DNA of 64,000 bases, from positions 415,784-479,783 of the forward strand of contig JH720306.1 in NCBI GenBank assembly GCA_000231825.2. Reading direction: 5' to 3'. The notes under the pieces are model-generated. The model was not told where the DNA came from. It made no database searches and was given only the letters and a program-made list of their open reading frames with translations. The DNA is from Tetrahymena elliotti 4EA (Eukaryota; Ciliophora; Oligohymenophorea; Hymenostomatida; Tetrahymenidae). The translations under genes and the position numbers were made by a program. Shown one piece after another: positions 12,884-26,255 of this stretch (positions are counted from its first letter, which is position 1; each line of letters opens with the position of its first letter).

Positions 12884-15800
12884 GAATTAAAATATTATTT
12901 TTTGCTTTGTATTTATTGAATATTTTGTTGCTATTTATCAAGCTTTTTTTTATCAAAAGTAATTGTTATCTTTTTTTTATATTAAATTTCGTGATCTCCT
13001 TTAGCCTTAAATTTAACTACTTTAACCTAATTAAGTCAATTGAATGATTTTAGTATGTAATAATACCATTCCCTTAATAAAATCAAGTTACTCCGATCAG
13101 TGTAACTCTATTTTTCTGCAATTAAATTTCTAGTTTTTCAAAAATATCCATATAAAATCAATTAATTCACAAAAATGTTTTATGAACAAACTGAAATTCA
13201 ATTAATAGTTAAGCAATACTAAAAATACATAGACTGCCCTTATTGATATATTTGAATTCATATCCAGTTGCATCTAAAGAAAAATCTAAGATCTAATAAA
13301 TCTAAACAATTAGTAGAAACTCAGACTTTTATTGTAATTGATTGTGATGGAAAACTATAATACAATAAACTAATTTCTTACAAATAATACATAAAACAAA
13401 TTAACAAATATTTAAGATTTTTGAAATTTTTAATCTATTAATCAATCAAGTATTAAGTCGCCTATACTAATTTCTAATTTTTCTTAAGAAATTTTTAGAT
13501 ATTTTCATCAATAAGATTTTAAATCAAAATTTAACCAATCTCTCAAATAGACAAAATTTAATAGACTAAATCAATCAATGAATTATCTCTAGTGCAAAAA
13601 TAACTTTTTTATATATTTTTTTATTTCGCTAATTTAAAAATCGCTTTGCTTTACTTTTCGTTCTAATTGCTACTGAACAATATTTTATTTGATCATTAGA
13701 AGATTTCCTATTGTTAGATTTTTTATTATAGAATTTTGTTAAAGAATGTTAGCGATTTAAATGCTTAATGAAATATTCTTAAATACTAAATTTCTGTATT
13801 TTTTAAAAGTGACCTAAATTATTAATTTTAGCACTTAAAAATAACTTTTTAGCCTTTCTATAAAAAATAAAAGAAATCAAACAATTCTTACATCACAAAA
13901 ATCAATATTTGTTTAATCATTAGAACAAATTATCTCCTCTCAAAATAAACCTATGTAACTATAATTAGGATTTCTTTATAAAATAGATTAATCATTTAAT
14001 TAATCTATTTCTAAATTTTAATTTCTTTTGAAATAAAGAAAAATAATTGGAATTATTTTTAGTTTTTATAAAATAAGATCTTACTCAATACCTAAGAATA
14101 ATTTTGAGAATGTCCGTAGAAAATAAAAGAAATTAAAAAATTCTTTTATCACAAAAACCAATAAACGCTTATTACTATTTTCAATATCCACTCACAAAAT
14201 AAACAAAAAATAATATTTTAGAATAGAAAAATATCTTTTCAAAACTTCTAATTTCTTTCAAATTAAAAAAATACTAAATAGACTTTTTGAGATATTTAAA
14301 CCATTCAGAAATCTATAGATAAAAATTTTAGTTTTCAACTTTAAATAATACTTAGGTCTAAGATGTAGTATTCAAAAAGATAAAAGAAATTAAAAAAATT
14401 CTTACATAATAAATGATAAGTCTCTGAACCAAATGTAAAATATACAAAATCTTTATTGTTAACAACCAACTATTTTAAAAAAAATAATTTAATAAGTTTG
14501 ATAAAAAATAATAAACGATTTTTAAATAGTCTATTTTTATTAAAATTAAATGATATTATTTTTGTTTTTAGTTAATTATTCCTTATAATTGATGTATAAA
14601 ATACACTTTCAATCTCTATTTTAATCTCAATTTTTATTAATAAAATTAAAAAATAAACTCTTGATGTTTTAAGGTCTGTTAATATTTTTCTTTTTAGAAA
14701 TAACTGTGAAAATTTTAATTTTTAAAATTAAATATAGATTAAATAAATTGAAGTTTCATATTAATTTTATCACTCAAATCATAAAACCTTAGAAGTTTAA
14801 AAAGAATTTAACTCACAGATTCAAGAAGGTTAAAGTATTTACTGACAATTCTCCCCATAATATCCCCAATCTGGGTGATCTATCTCACTTTGTATGAATG
14901 TTTCAAAAACAAAAATTTTTTATAATTATACTATAAGTATTAAAGATCCCTATATATTATTCATTTAAATATGGGATTGCTAAATCAAATGATGGATTAT
15001 TTTATTAATGAATAATAATAAAAATTAATAATTTAATTATCTAAATTTGAAAGTATGTTTTAGGGGAGATCTAAAAATGAATGGATGTCACTGGGGAGAT
15101 GTAAATGGAATCGACTGTAATTCCTACAGTAAAAATAAATCTAGAATTAAATAAATCAATCCTAAATAAAAAAACAATATCACACATAATATTATAATAA
15201 AAAATAAAATCTATTATTGATTAACAATACATTATTTTAAGTATGTGTATTTAATAGAAAAATTAAATCAAAAATATATAAAGATCTATTTTTAATTGGT
15301 AGATTTCTCATATTTTTAGTTATTTTTTTGTTGATTACAATAAATTTCTTTAAATAATATATTTATTTTATTCACATATTGGAATAACACCTTTTATTCT
15401 TGAAAATTCTAATTTAAATTTAAAGCAAAGAACAAAGAAGATACAAGTTGATTCCTTTGAATATCTCACTAAATTAAAATTAATTCTTAAAAAAATAATA
15501 AAATATGATGTTTTATTTTTAATGAAAAAGACAAACATTTAAAAACCATTAACATTTTTTGGAATAGGGATATAAGGAATTGAAATGAGTGAGTAAATAA
15601 ATAAATAAAATTGGAAAAAAGAATGCAAATATTTTAACAATTTATAAATAAAATTGGACATTCTATTATTATAATTTGTAAAATAGTATGTACTACAAGA
15701 GTTAAGCAATTAGCTGTGTTAAAAAATTTTAAGTCAATAAATAAGAAATATATCTTTTTACATAAATTTAGAGATAGATATAACATTTTTATTGAGAGAT

Positions 15801-15933
15801 CGAAGATTCTGGTCCAATATTTAAAATATAAACAATTTTTAGATATTAAAATAGTAAGCAGAATATTTTTTTTTTGCAAATTGTAATTAACAAATAAACA
15901 AATAAATTAATAATAGTATAATAATTCTTTTTG
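12884..15933. other. Intergenic spacer with a roughly 256-bp periodic repeat
   Basis: Three kb of AT-rich DNA between the divergent MFS copy 1 and GPCR-like genes. No coding frame was accepted. Degenerate repeats at 13867-14420 are listed separately. Confidence 0.5.
13867..14420. repeat. Degenerate tandem repeat, period about 256 bp, three copies of a core
   Basis: The core AATAAAAGAAATYAAAxAATTCTT occurs at 13867, 14122 and 14379, spaced 255 and 257 bp. The first two copies continue with a shared ATCACAAAAAYCAATA. Parts of the spacers also correspond: TTTTAATTTCTTTTGAAAT against CTTCTAATTTCTTTCAAAT. A further weak copy may lie near 14636. Low sequence complexity limits confidence, but the regular spacing argues against chance. 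Confidence 0.55.
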
Positions 15934-16926
15934 ATGACAGAAATAGATAATAGCATAAATGAAAATATTAAAGTTTCTTTGATTGTAGTAAGTTCTCTCT
16001 CCCTTATTGCAACATCTTTTATTATAATATTCTACATTTTCAATAAGTCTTATCGTACATTTTCTTTTGATTTAGTTTTGATGTTGTGTATAAGTGATTT
16101 TGTTTACTCTCTAATTAGTTTTCTGAGAGCTTTAATTATGTTCTCTAGTCCTGATACTGTTATAGGCATGACGCTATGTTATATATAAGGTTTATTGATA
16201 TAGACATCTATTATAAGTTCATATATTTGCACTTCAAGCATATGTTATTCCTTGTTTTAGTGGATTGTCAAATAAGTTTAAATTTTCAAAGTTTCTGCAT
16301 TCAGATAATATTGGGCAATTAATTTCTTATTACCTCTATCTAGTGGAGCCATTCTTTGCATTTTTTAACTAATAGGACGTTTAGAACCTTTCCCTAATAC
16401 ATTTTGCTATATAAGTACTGGTGATGAAGACAAAGATTAATTATTAATGCTAATATTTTATTATCTTCCATTCTTTATTTGCTTTACACTTAACTGCATT
16501 CTTATAATCAGAATCTTAGTTCATTTTAATAAAAAAAGAAATGAATTCAAACTTATAAAATTAAGTGATATCCTTAAAATGTGTTTGTATCCATTGGGCT
16601 TATTTATAACTTGGTTTCCAATCATATTCTTTAGAATATTAAGATATTATGGTATAGATTCTTAATTTATGGTGCAAGTAGGATTTGTAATGGATAATAT
16701 GAATGGTCTACTAAATGCTATATTTTACTACTTTTTATCTATAAATCCTATTCCTTGTTGTATAGCCTCATAAGAAGACAAATTTTCAAGCTCTGAAGAA
16801 TAATTTAAGACAGAAACTATGCAAGTATCTTTAAATGAAAATAATGATAGCTAAATCAATCAAAAGAAATGTGAGGAAGAAGATTTTGCTAGAACTGAAT
16901 CGAAACTAATAATGTTTTCATACTGA
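15934..16926 (+). CDS. Seven-TM GPCR-like receptor
   Basis: Single exon of 330 aa ending in TGA, with in-frame TAA/TAG glutamines. Seven hydrophobic segments are visible: LIVVSSLSLIATSFIIIFYI, LVLMLCISDFVYSLISFL, an QGLLIQTSIISSYICTSSIC segment, INFLLPLSSGAILCIFQLIG, LLMLIFYYLPFFICFTLN, CLYPLGLFITWFPIIFFRIL and NGLLNAIFYYFLSINP. A Cys just before TM3 (MTLCYIQ) and another in extracellular loop 2 (NTFCYIST) match the usual GPCR disulfide. The pattern is closest to cAMP-receptor-like (CAR) or secretin-like eukaryotic receptors. A Ser/Glu/Gln-rich cytosolic tail of about 60 aa follows, a plausible phosphorylation site region. The ATG at 15934 follows an in-frame TTG, so the ATG is chosen. Ligand unknown. 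Confidence 0.85.
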
Positions 16927-18082
16927 ATAAATTTAATAATCCAATAAATTTAATCGCTTAATCATCTCTATTAAAATATTTCAGATTTAAAAGAAATGAG
17001 AAAATTTTCTAACCCAAAAAAGTAATCGAATTGAATACTTACTTCCTAATTAATAACTATTTCAATCTTAATTAACTATTTTTTCAATCTAAATAACTTA
17101 ATAATTCATGTAAATAAATAATAAGATATTTTAATTGTATATGTTTCCATAAAGTATTTTAACTATCAAATATGTTAAAAGTTAAATTTATTTTCTAACT
17201 TCAAAATTAATTTTAAAATAATGCCTTTAATTTTTTGATCTGTTCTTTTCTTTTTGTATAAATTTTTATTTTTTTTTGCTTAATAAATGATACTAATAAT
17301 TTAGCTTCAATCTAACTTCTACTGAAATATAAACTACTAGGAAAGGTATCATGCTCATACTGTGATATATCTTAAAATAAAACAGTTAAGCTTTTTAATT
17401 TAAAATAACAAATATTATCCATATTTTAACTCAAAAAATTGATATCCTTGTTTCTTCTTTAAATATTTTTTTCTTTTTATGAAGCTTTTATTGTATTTTT
17501 AAAGTCCTATTTTCATTTATTTGATTAATCAAATGAAGCTGTTTTAATATAATAATAAATATTACTTTTAATTAATTTAATAAATAATATTAACATCATT
17601 CTACTTTCATCAAATTTGTGTTAATCTGAATCAACTTTAAATGTACATCCAATCCAAACTTAATTGAATAAATTTAATTAAATAAATATGATATCCATAA
17701 ACAGTATTAATCCTTTACTTTTATTAAAAGTTTAACTATGTGAGTTCATTTTTGAAAATCTAAACTTATGTTCTAATGTGAATTAATTAATATATTTTCT
17801 TTAAAATAAATTTATTTCTTGTCTTCTAAAATATGAATATTAGTTAGAAATGTTATACTCAAAGCAGAGATATTAAGTGCATGTACAAAGAGAGAGACTT
17901 TAAATTAAAAAATATAATAACTATATCACAAGTATTTAAAATATATCTTTACAAAAATAATTGGATAACAAAGTTAAATTTTTAGATTAATCATAATAAG
18001 ATTGCTTTTAGTAATATGTTTGTTTGTTTATTTTTTTTGAAGAAAGTTTTTTGATTTTAAACATTTTGATAGTATTTTATTT
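16927..18082. other. AT-rich intergenic DNA between convergent genes
   Basis: Holds the 3' flanks of the GPCR-like gene (+) and MFS copy 2 (-). No gene, RNA or distinct repeat was seen. Confidence 0.5.
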
Positions 18083-20675
18083 TCAATTATTTTATTTCTC
18101 TAAAGCCTCATCACTACCAGTTTCCTTGCTGATCAATTTTTCAGGCTGAGGTAATATAGCGTTTTTAGAGTATTAAGCATTTCTTAAGTAATATTTGGAC
18201 CAATCTAACTGCATTTTAGCAAATATGACTATTATCAAGGCAACAATATTGAAAGCAAGGTAAATATAGAATATTCCTGAGAATTTTATATTTTTTTCTT
18301 AATTGTAAACAAGACCGAATTAAATGAAATTAGCAGCACTGACTGAGAGCCAATAAGTACCATAAATTTCAGAGCCAACTCTAGAACCAAATAGCAAGGT
18401 AGAGTATACTGGAAAAATACCAAACAAACCTCCTAAACAGCAAGACACAAAGAATACCCAAACTAAATAGAAGTATTCATCTTTAACTGAAAACTAAAGA
18501 GTCACTGAGAGAATAATCTAATTTTATTAGAAAATAACTTAAAATTCATTCAGAAATTAATAAATTGAAAGTGTTACCTATGCAACCAATATTATACTGA
18601 TTATTTTTCTAAAGGAGATCTTATCTAATAAACTTGCCCATAGGAATCTTTTTAATAATAATAGTCTTATTAATAATTTTTTCTTAAATAAAACATTTCT
18701 TTTAACATAAATTATATGTAAAGAAGATTTAAAAAATATCTAATTTTACCTTGAACAACCATTAGCAGCACTAGCAACTGAACCAATAACTGTAAGGATC
18801 TTGTCATTAGTAAAGTGTTATTAACCATATTTTTTGTAGTTACCAGAAATCAACAAACCTAAACCGCATGCAAGCAATACAATGAGTTAAGAAATGTAGA
18901 ATTCCTTAGTCTTTAAAGCTTCTTTAATAGATGGTGCTCCTAATTTTCTGTAGTATTAGATTCTTTCATTCATTTCCTCTTCTGAAATATTTGTATTTAT
19001 TTCATTTTTATCTTATGCTACAACGCATATATTTTACTATTACCCTCTATCAACACCTGATGATTCAGTCATTTCTGGACGAAGTTGTTTATCTAAAGGA
19101 TCAGTTTAAATATAGCCATAAGTATTAATTTATTAAATTTGTTAATTATCAGCTTGATCTTGCTTTTGAATTTATTGTTCAATATCTTTTTCTGTTTTTT
19201 ATCCCATTTCAATTTAATTTTGATTTACATTCCCATTTTTCTACTTAAATTCTTCTTATTCTTTTTTCTTTAACTTAAGCTGTGCTCTGAGCTCCTTTTA
19301 TTTGGTTCCAACAGTGTTAGGGTGTTCAAATAGTAAAGAAGAGCCAATTAATAATTAGAGAACATACATTAAACTTAACCATCTTAAGGCTTCAGGAACA
19401 GCAAGAGCAACTGATTCATTAGGTCCAAAGAAATAGCTTCCACCATCCTATTATCAATAAAAAAATAATTTAGTTTTTAACAAAATATTGAATTAAGAAT
19501 AATAAATACTCCAGCTTTTTATGCCTTCAAATTATTAGGATTGACAATGTAAAAGAAAAATTAACTGTAAATCAGAGATCCAAGACCATAACCTATTTTA
19601 GTTAAAATATTAAATGTAAAATAATATTTTCTTACAGCTAAAAAAGAAAATTGACTCTATTAAAATTAATTTTGAATATTTGTGTTAGTTACTCTAATTT
19701 TATATTTAATATGTTTGGGGAAATTAATTTAGAAAATTGTATGAAGATTATTAACTAATGTATGGTAAAATTTTCATAATTAATATTTACTCTTCTCAAG
19801 AGATTACAATTGAATTATTTTAATTAATATCTTTGTAAGTAAACACATCATCAATAATTATTAATTGATATTATAAAATAATCTTAATAATGTATTAAAT
19901 CATTCTGATTGTTGTTTATTACTTTAAACACCAATCAAATATCTATTTATTTTTTTCTTTTTAAAAATGATTTGTTTGTTTTTTAAAAACAAATTTAAAT
20001 CAGCTTAATAACCTCTGTAATCAATTTATAATATTTGAAATAAAATGTTACCTGTTAAAATGAAACCAGAAACTAAACCTCTTCTGTTAGGGAAATAGAG
20101 TTATCCTAAATAAATGGGGACCATGTACATGATACCAGTGAAGAATCCAAAAATTATTCCATAGATAATAACAAAAAGCCAAAAGACTTTAGCAAAACTT
20201 ACGAATAGAATGCATAAACCTGCAATAAGTGAGCAGACATAGCAGACAAGACGAATAGAGCCAACATATTTAATAGCTTTCATACCAACTGGGACACCAC
20301 ATGCTACAGCAACCATCATAAAAGGAAAAATGCCACTACCTAAGTCTATAGATAAATCAGGATTGCCATGTAAACGCAAGTAAGAAGTAACATAAACATT
20401 GATGACCCCCCACATATATCTATTTAAAAATAAAGCAATATTTAATTAAAATTTTTTTGATTGGCTAAAGTTTGAGAATATTTTGAAAGTCCTCGATATT
20501 CAATAAAAATTTTCAAAATTGTATTTCCAAATTTTGTTGAATGAAATAAGTTTAAATCTTACAATGTTCCACAAGTCAAATGAATCAAGAAGCCACCAAA
20601 GATACTTAAAATACCTTTAACAAACATGGGATCAAGTTTAAATTTTGATGTTAATTTTTGTTATTAGGATATCAT
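18083..20675 (-). CDS. MFS transporter, oxalate/formate (monocarboxylate) type, copy 2
   Basis: Multi-exon gene from ATG at 20675 to TGA at 18083-18085; the alternative ATG at 20627 lies closer to the start used by copy 1. The longest uninterrupted part (20101-20415) reads MWGVINVYVTSYLR then GSGIFPFMMVAVACGVPVG and ends in the GQLYFPNRRGLVSG loop. The second half begins RKLGAPSIKEALKTKEFY and ends with FIQFGLVYNQEKNIKFSG and a TM helix before an acidic tail. A Gln/Lys/Glu-rich cytosolic loop separates the two six-TM halves. Introns interrupt both halves; the largest, after FILTG, is over 400 nt. It is a clear paralogue of the gene at 10560-12883, in the same orientation. Probable organic-anion porter; substrate unknown. 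Confidence 0.9.
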
Positions 20676-22804
20676 CTGAGAAGATAGACAGTTTATTAAT
20701 TAAATTATTATTATTTTAGAAATTTTGCAAGTTTTTTAGTATGAATTCTTTAATCTAAATATATTTTATATGTAAATGACTTGCCTGTCAGTACAGTTTT
20801 TCTAGAAATAGATTAAATACTGTTAATAGAATAAAAAATTTCTTGATTAATAAATTTAAGCGCCATTAAAAGAGAAAGAAATAGAATTTTACCAGAAAAG
20901 CTTAGGAAGTAAATTACTAATTAACACTACCGTTCTACTAATTCACAAATTAAGTTAAGCTCATGATGAAATTGATTTGTAAACTAATAATTATATCTTT
21001 TCTTAATTAGAAAACTATAATCTCTCTGATACTTCTATTTGGAATGCTTACAATATTAAATATTATATATACATTTTTTTAGGATATTTATTTTAATTTA
21101 CATTCTTACATTATTTGTTAAGAAAGCTTAACAAGATATTAAATCTCTTTATGAAATCTTAATTCGGAATCGTAGATATCAAAATACAATAAAAGGATTA
21201 ATTTTTAAATATAACAAATTATTCTAGAATTTTTTGACGTAATTACAAACAACAAAAACAATTTTTTTACGATTACAAATTTTTGAGACGTTCAAAGTGT
21301 ATAATCAAACTCACTTTGCTTAACATAATTCAATAAAAATTTATCCCAAATTTTATTCCGACCTACCAAAACTATAAATTAAATATCATTACATTACATT
21401 AGAGAAAGAATTAGAATTATTCTAAAATGTGTAAGAAAAAATTTGAATTTGTCAAAATCATTTAACAAAATCTGATTTAAGTGCGTCTATAGTAACTCAT
21501 AAACCTCTATCATAAAAATATTAATTCCATCAAAATTTAGAATGATCTATTAGTTCTAGCAAAGATAGTTGATTTAATTACATTCATTTATAAATGTTCA
21601 TCTCATCTAAAATAATAACTTTTCCTAGAACTAAGATAATATTGATTTGTTTTTGATCACCAAAAATAAAACTCTATGACATAATTTTGCTCTATTAATT
21701 GTCATTTTTATTTTAAAATTATCATCTTAATAACATCTTTAAAACATATTAAGTTCTAGACTTTTTTCTTTCTTTAATCAAAGTAATTAATCTTTACTCA
21801 GATAAAAGAAAAATTATAAAAAAATTGTTTACATTTCATGAAAAAATTAATAGAACTTTTTTCAAATAATATTTTTACTTTTATTTACATTTTTCTAGAA
21901 ATTATTTTTTTAAATACCCATTTATTATGACGAAATATTTGTTTTGCTAGATTTACAATATTTAATTTTTTACAAGATTATTATTATTATTTTTTAAAGT
22001 AATTTCATAAATTAAAAACTTCTTGAAAATGTTAATATATTAATTGTTTCAATCAGAGTATATTGTTTTTTTAATTTAGATATTGAATATCAAAGTTGCT
22101 AAATAATTATTTTAAAAACTTCTTCTACAATAAGATGAACATATATATAAACAATTAATCATTTTTACTATCTTTTTTATTTAAGTTGTTCAATAGATTA
22201 ATTACTTAAGAAATCTTTAAATTAAAATGAAAATAAATAATTTTTGTATTGTTAGCAATGCTAAAATTATTAATGCATGAGCAATAAACAAACATTTTAA
22301 TTTCATGAAGAGAGATTAAAATACAATGAAAATGTGTTAAATAAGCAGTTAACTATTCTTTATTAAAATAAATTTTATTGGTGATTTGACTGTGGTTTAA
22401 ATTCTTTTCTCAATCTTATCAAAAAATTTATCTTTTATTTTTATTATTTTTTTAATTCTTTTTTTAAAGTTAGATTGTAAAATTATTTTATTAACTTTAT
22501 CAATAATCTTTATTCATATTTATTTATTTTGATTATCCAAAGAAATAGTTTTTATTATTCAACAATTTATTTAATAAAAAATTTAATTGATTACTTTAAA
22601 TATTATTTTAAAATTTATAATCTAAAGATGATGGATGATATGATTGATATCATAAAAACTAACTCAAAAAAATGAATTTTAGAAATTTTAATTAATTTAA
22701 AACCACAACACAAAAATTTAAAATATAGATAAGAGCCAACTCTCAATTTAGTAACAAGATTATTATTTATTTTAAGTACAATATATGCTAAGATTGTGAT
22801 TTAA
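20676..22804. other. AT-rich intergenic DNA; includes part of a diverged duplication
   Basis: No gene recognised. The segment from about 21690 onward shows patches of similarity with 23870-24390 (for example GCTCTATTAATTGTCATTTT against GCTCTCTCAATTATCATTTT), part of the duplicated locus described at 22731-24510. Confidence 0.45.
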
Positions 22805-24510
22805 TCATTTGATGTGATTCTCTTCTATTTCTTTTAGAATCTTTTATAAAAAACAAATTTTTAAGAATTTTAAATGAAATAATAATTTTACATGGCATAA
22901 TCTATAATAATGAATCACCAGAATTATATTAGCGTTGTGTTTATATTCTTAAATTTTATTTTCATCTTTTTTTACACCAATATACTCTAATAAGTCCTCT
23001 ACACCATAATATTTTTTATTTCTTGAATTTTAAGAAACAAAATGATTAATGATCAAAAATTTAAGGAAATATTCATCGAAGTCTTCTATCTTAGGACTAA
23101 CCTTAAAAAACCCTGAAAAAGGATAGTGTAAAGGATTTAAATGATCTTCTAAATTGTATTCTTTGATGATAGACTCATACCAGTTATCTATAATTTAAAT
23201 TACTTCTTGAAACTGAAGGTTATCAGGTAATTATGGATAGATTCTATATTTTTAAACATAGTATTCACGTTTTCGAAACCCATCTGACATTTTTTTAAGT
23301 AATCCAAAGAAAAATGGGTCTTTCTGACCTTCTATAAGGTCTCCAATTCCCTTATTATATAATTATAAAAGAATATTATTTAAGCAATTTAAAAACAAAA
23401 CTTAATTTTATTTAAACCTGTTCTCCATTTTCACTAGGTTATTTGCAGTTGATTTCTTACTATTGATTGTCTTGCGATTGAGAGTTATTTGATTTGCTAT
23501 TGAAGACAAATGAATTAGATATTATTTTTTTCATTCCTTAACAATTTCCAAATTAATTATTTTCTTCTGTGGTGTCCATCAATTATTCTTGAGAGATTTT
23601 AATAATTGTTGAGAATTTTTTTCAAAATAAATTTTTCTCCTTGATTTTTTCTTTTAAAATATTTATTATATAGCAATATATATTTTCCTGATTATTTTAT
23701 ATGGATGATTTATAAAACAAATTTTAGAATTTCCTTAAAAAAATTTTTATTTTAGGGTAATTATCTATCTAGTCTTCTTTTTTTATCAATTATTAATATC
23801 ATTATATTATAAAAATCATTTATTTAAATTATATATCAAAAATAATAGAAACATAAATATCTAAGTCATTATTTTGCTCTCTCAATTATCATTTTTATTT
23901 AAAATTTGTAATATCAAGAACAAATATTTAAAACAAATGGAGAATAAACTTTTCTTGAAATTAATTTTTTTCCAAATAATTGTTTTGTATGATATGAAAT
24001 ATGTAATTTCTTTAGCAGTTATTATTATTATTTTGATATGTAATTTATTACTATAGCTTAAATACTTGGTTCAAATTTTAATCGTTTAATTTCTTCAATC
24101 AGAAAAAATTATTTTTTTCATTTTGATATACATATTAATTGTAACTAGCTTGCTAAAAAATTTATGAAGAAAAAATAGTAAAATGATTAATTGTTTTTTT
24201 TGTCAAATAAGTTATTAAAATATTCTTTAGCAACTTTGATACATCAAAACATTCTTATATTTATGTAATTGTAATTAATTTAAAATCACTACCAATATAG
24301 ATGAGGGTCAATCTTTGATTTAATAAAAAGATTATTATTTAATTTTAAGTGCAATATATGTTATGATTGTGATTTAAATATTTTGATGTGATTTCCTTGA
24401 TTTTTTGTTTTAAAATACTATACTAAAATCAAGATATTTTCCGGAGTAGTTTATTTGAATGACTTTTTAGGTAAATTTTAGAATTTTCATACAAAAATTT
24501 TAATTTTTGA
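22731..24510. repeat. Diverged duplication: left and right flanks of the 22805-23579 gene rejoined downstream
   Basis: The left flank 22700-22845 matches 24265-24400 (AGATTATTATTTA..TTTTAAGT.CAATATATG and GATTGTGATTTAA..). The right flank 23637-23760 matches 24390-24510 (CTTGATTTTTT.TTTTAAAAT, then AAATTTTAGAATTT). At the downstream copy the two flanks are contiguous, so about 800 bp containing most of the gene is absent there. The upstream copy has a short similar T-rich segment on each side of the gene (CTCTTCTATTTCTTTTAGAA and CTCCTTGATTTTTTCTTTTA). Confidence 0.55.
22805..23579 (-). CDS. Unknown protein, two exons
   Basis: Start ATG at 23579 (MDTTEENNQFGN), a Ser/Asn/Gln-rich N-terminal 60 residues, then an intron beginning GTTTAAAT near 23417. 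The second exon reads GIGDLIEGQKDPFFFGLLKK, later YYVQKYRIYPQLPDNLQF, and DHLNPLHYPFSGFFKVSPKI, with TGA at 22805-22807. The middle is rich in aromatic and charged residues and looks like a folded cytosolic domain; no TM or signal peptide is seen. No family recognised. The last 35 residues are less protein-like and lie in duplicated flanking DNA, so the true C-terminus may be spliced differently. Flanking DNA on both sides reappears at 24250-24510 without this gene. Confidence 0.6.
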
Positions 24511-26255
24511 GCTATTAGATATTGTTTTTTATTAAAAAAGAAAAAAATCACAATTATCATGTAATATGATAAAAAATATTATTCCTTTAGTTTAGATATT
24601 GAAAAAATTTAAAAAGTATGATTTCTTTCTTTTTTTCTTCAAAAAAAGTTCATTTATTTATTTTTTTTAAAGTAAAAAATATCATAGCTTGAAAGATGAA
24701 TTTAAAAGGCTAAGATTAAAATTCAATATGGATGAATTAGCAATTGGAACAAATTACCTCAATAAATATTTGATTATTTTCTTCTTTTAGCATCAGTTCC
24801 AAACAAGATTGTGGAAACGAACTATAATAATTATAAATAATCACAATTTTAGATTTTTATCAATAATACTAGCATATCTCTCATATGAAGGTAAAATAAA
24901 GGAGATATTTGTTAATGAAATTGTTGTGAAAAAGTAGGTCAAAATCAATCACTAGACAAAAGTAAATTATAAAAGAGAGTTTGCAAAAAAAAAATTTTTT
25001 TTGTTGGAATTATCATTATTTCTTATTATTTTTAAATAAAAAGAAAAAGAAAATCTGGAATTCTGAATGTTATTAAAAACAATAAAAATTTGAATTTTCA
25101 TTACATAAATATTTTCTATCTTCAAAGCTCAATATTTACCAATAGTTTCTTTTTATCTTGAAATAAAATTTTCTTATTGGTAAAAAAATAATTGATTTTT
25201 ACAATTTTATCTACATTTTCATCAAATACTGTTAAAATGTTTTAAATAAGCTAAAGAATATAAATAAATCAATCAAATAATTAATTAATGAAAAAAACAA
25301 TTGTCATCTAGTTGAATAAACAAATAAAATCAATAATATCTAAAAGTTTTAGAGATTATACTTTTAATGAGGACCATAAAAAAAATATAAAATTTGTTGA
25401 TGTATATATTAAATAAGTTTAAACATATAATTTTGTTTTTTTTAAAGTTGCAACTAAGATATTTATTTTTTTTGTCATAAAAGCAAGTTTTAAAAAAAAG
25501 ATCGTTTTTTTTAATTTAGAAAGTTTTTGAGAGAAGTGTGTTGTTGGTTTGTAATTAGATGAAATGTGAGATGTTAATTTCTATCCTATATATTTTATAT
25601 TTTATTTTGAGGATAAGTATTTAGTTTAAAATATTCTTAATCAAATAAATTTTTATAGATTTTGATAGAGTGTAATTGAATTTAGATATTGATAAGATAA
25701 ATAAATAGCTATGAATTATTTAATTAAAATTTAAAAGATAGTAAATATACTGAAATCTTTTGAATTTCTGCTTTTAATTTGCTGAATAGGTTAAAAATTG
25801 AAATTATTATTAATAGGACTTTTAAGAATATTTAAGATCTATCAATCCAAAATCATTTGAAAATGATAAATTATGTAAAGAAGATTAACTAGATTTTGCA
25901 TTTTTATTTTCTATTTTCACTTTTAACTCCTTGATAAATTAGTTATTCATATTCATAGGAATAAGAACTTCAGAAGGCTCATTAGCACATTGAAATACTT
26001 AATCTAGAGAAAAATGCTTTGAAAAAGATGATGCAGAAATTTTTAGATCGAAATTAGGATACCAGCTTTAAGTAATTTTGTTTAATAAGCTATTTAAATA
26101 TTTAATAATGGATTTAGTTACTTTCTATCATGAAAGCGAGTTCTAAATTCGAATTGATGATTTTTATTTTTATGTTAATTAATTTTTAGTTTAATTCTAC
26201 TGCTTTGTTGAATATTCAAAATTGTATTATTAAAAGTTCCAATCATGAAGATGAG
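24511..26255. other. AT-rich intergenic DNA
   Basis: No convincing coding frame on either strand. Short frames near 24694-24890 and 25880-26160 have protein-like stretches but no start, splice sites or recognisable motif. Confidence 0.45.
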
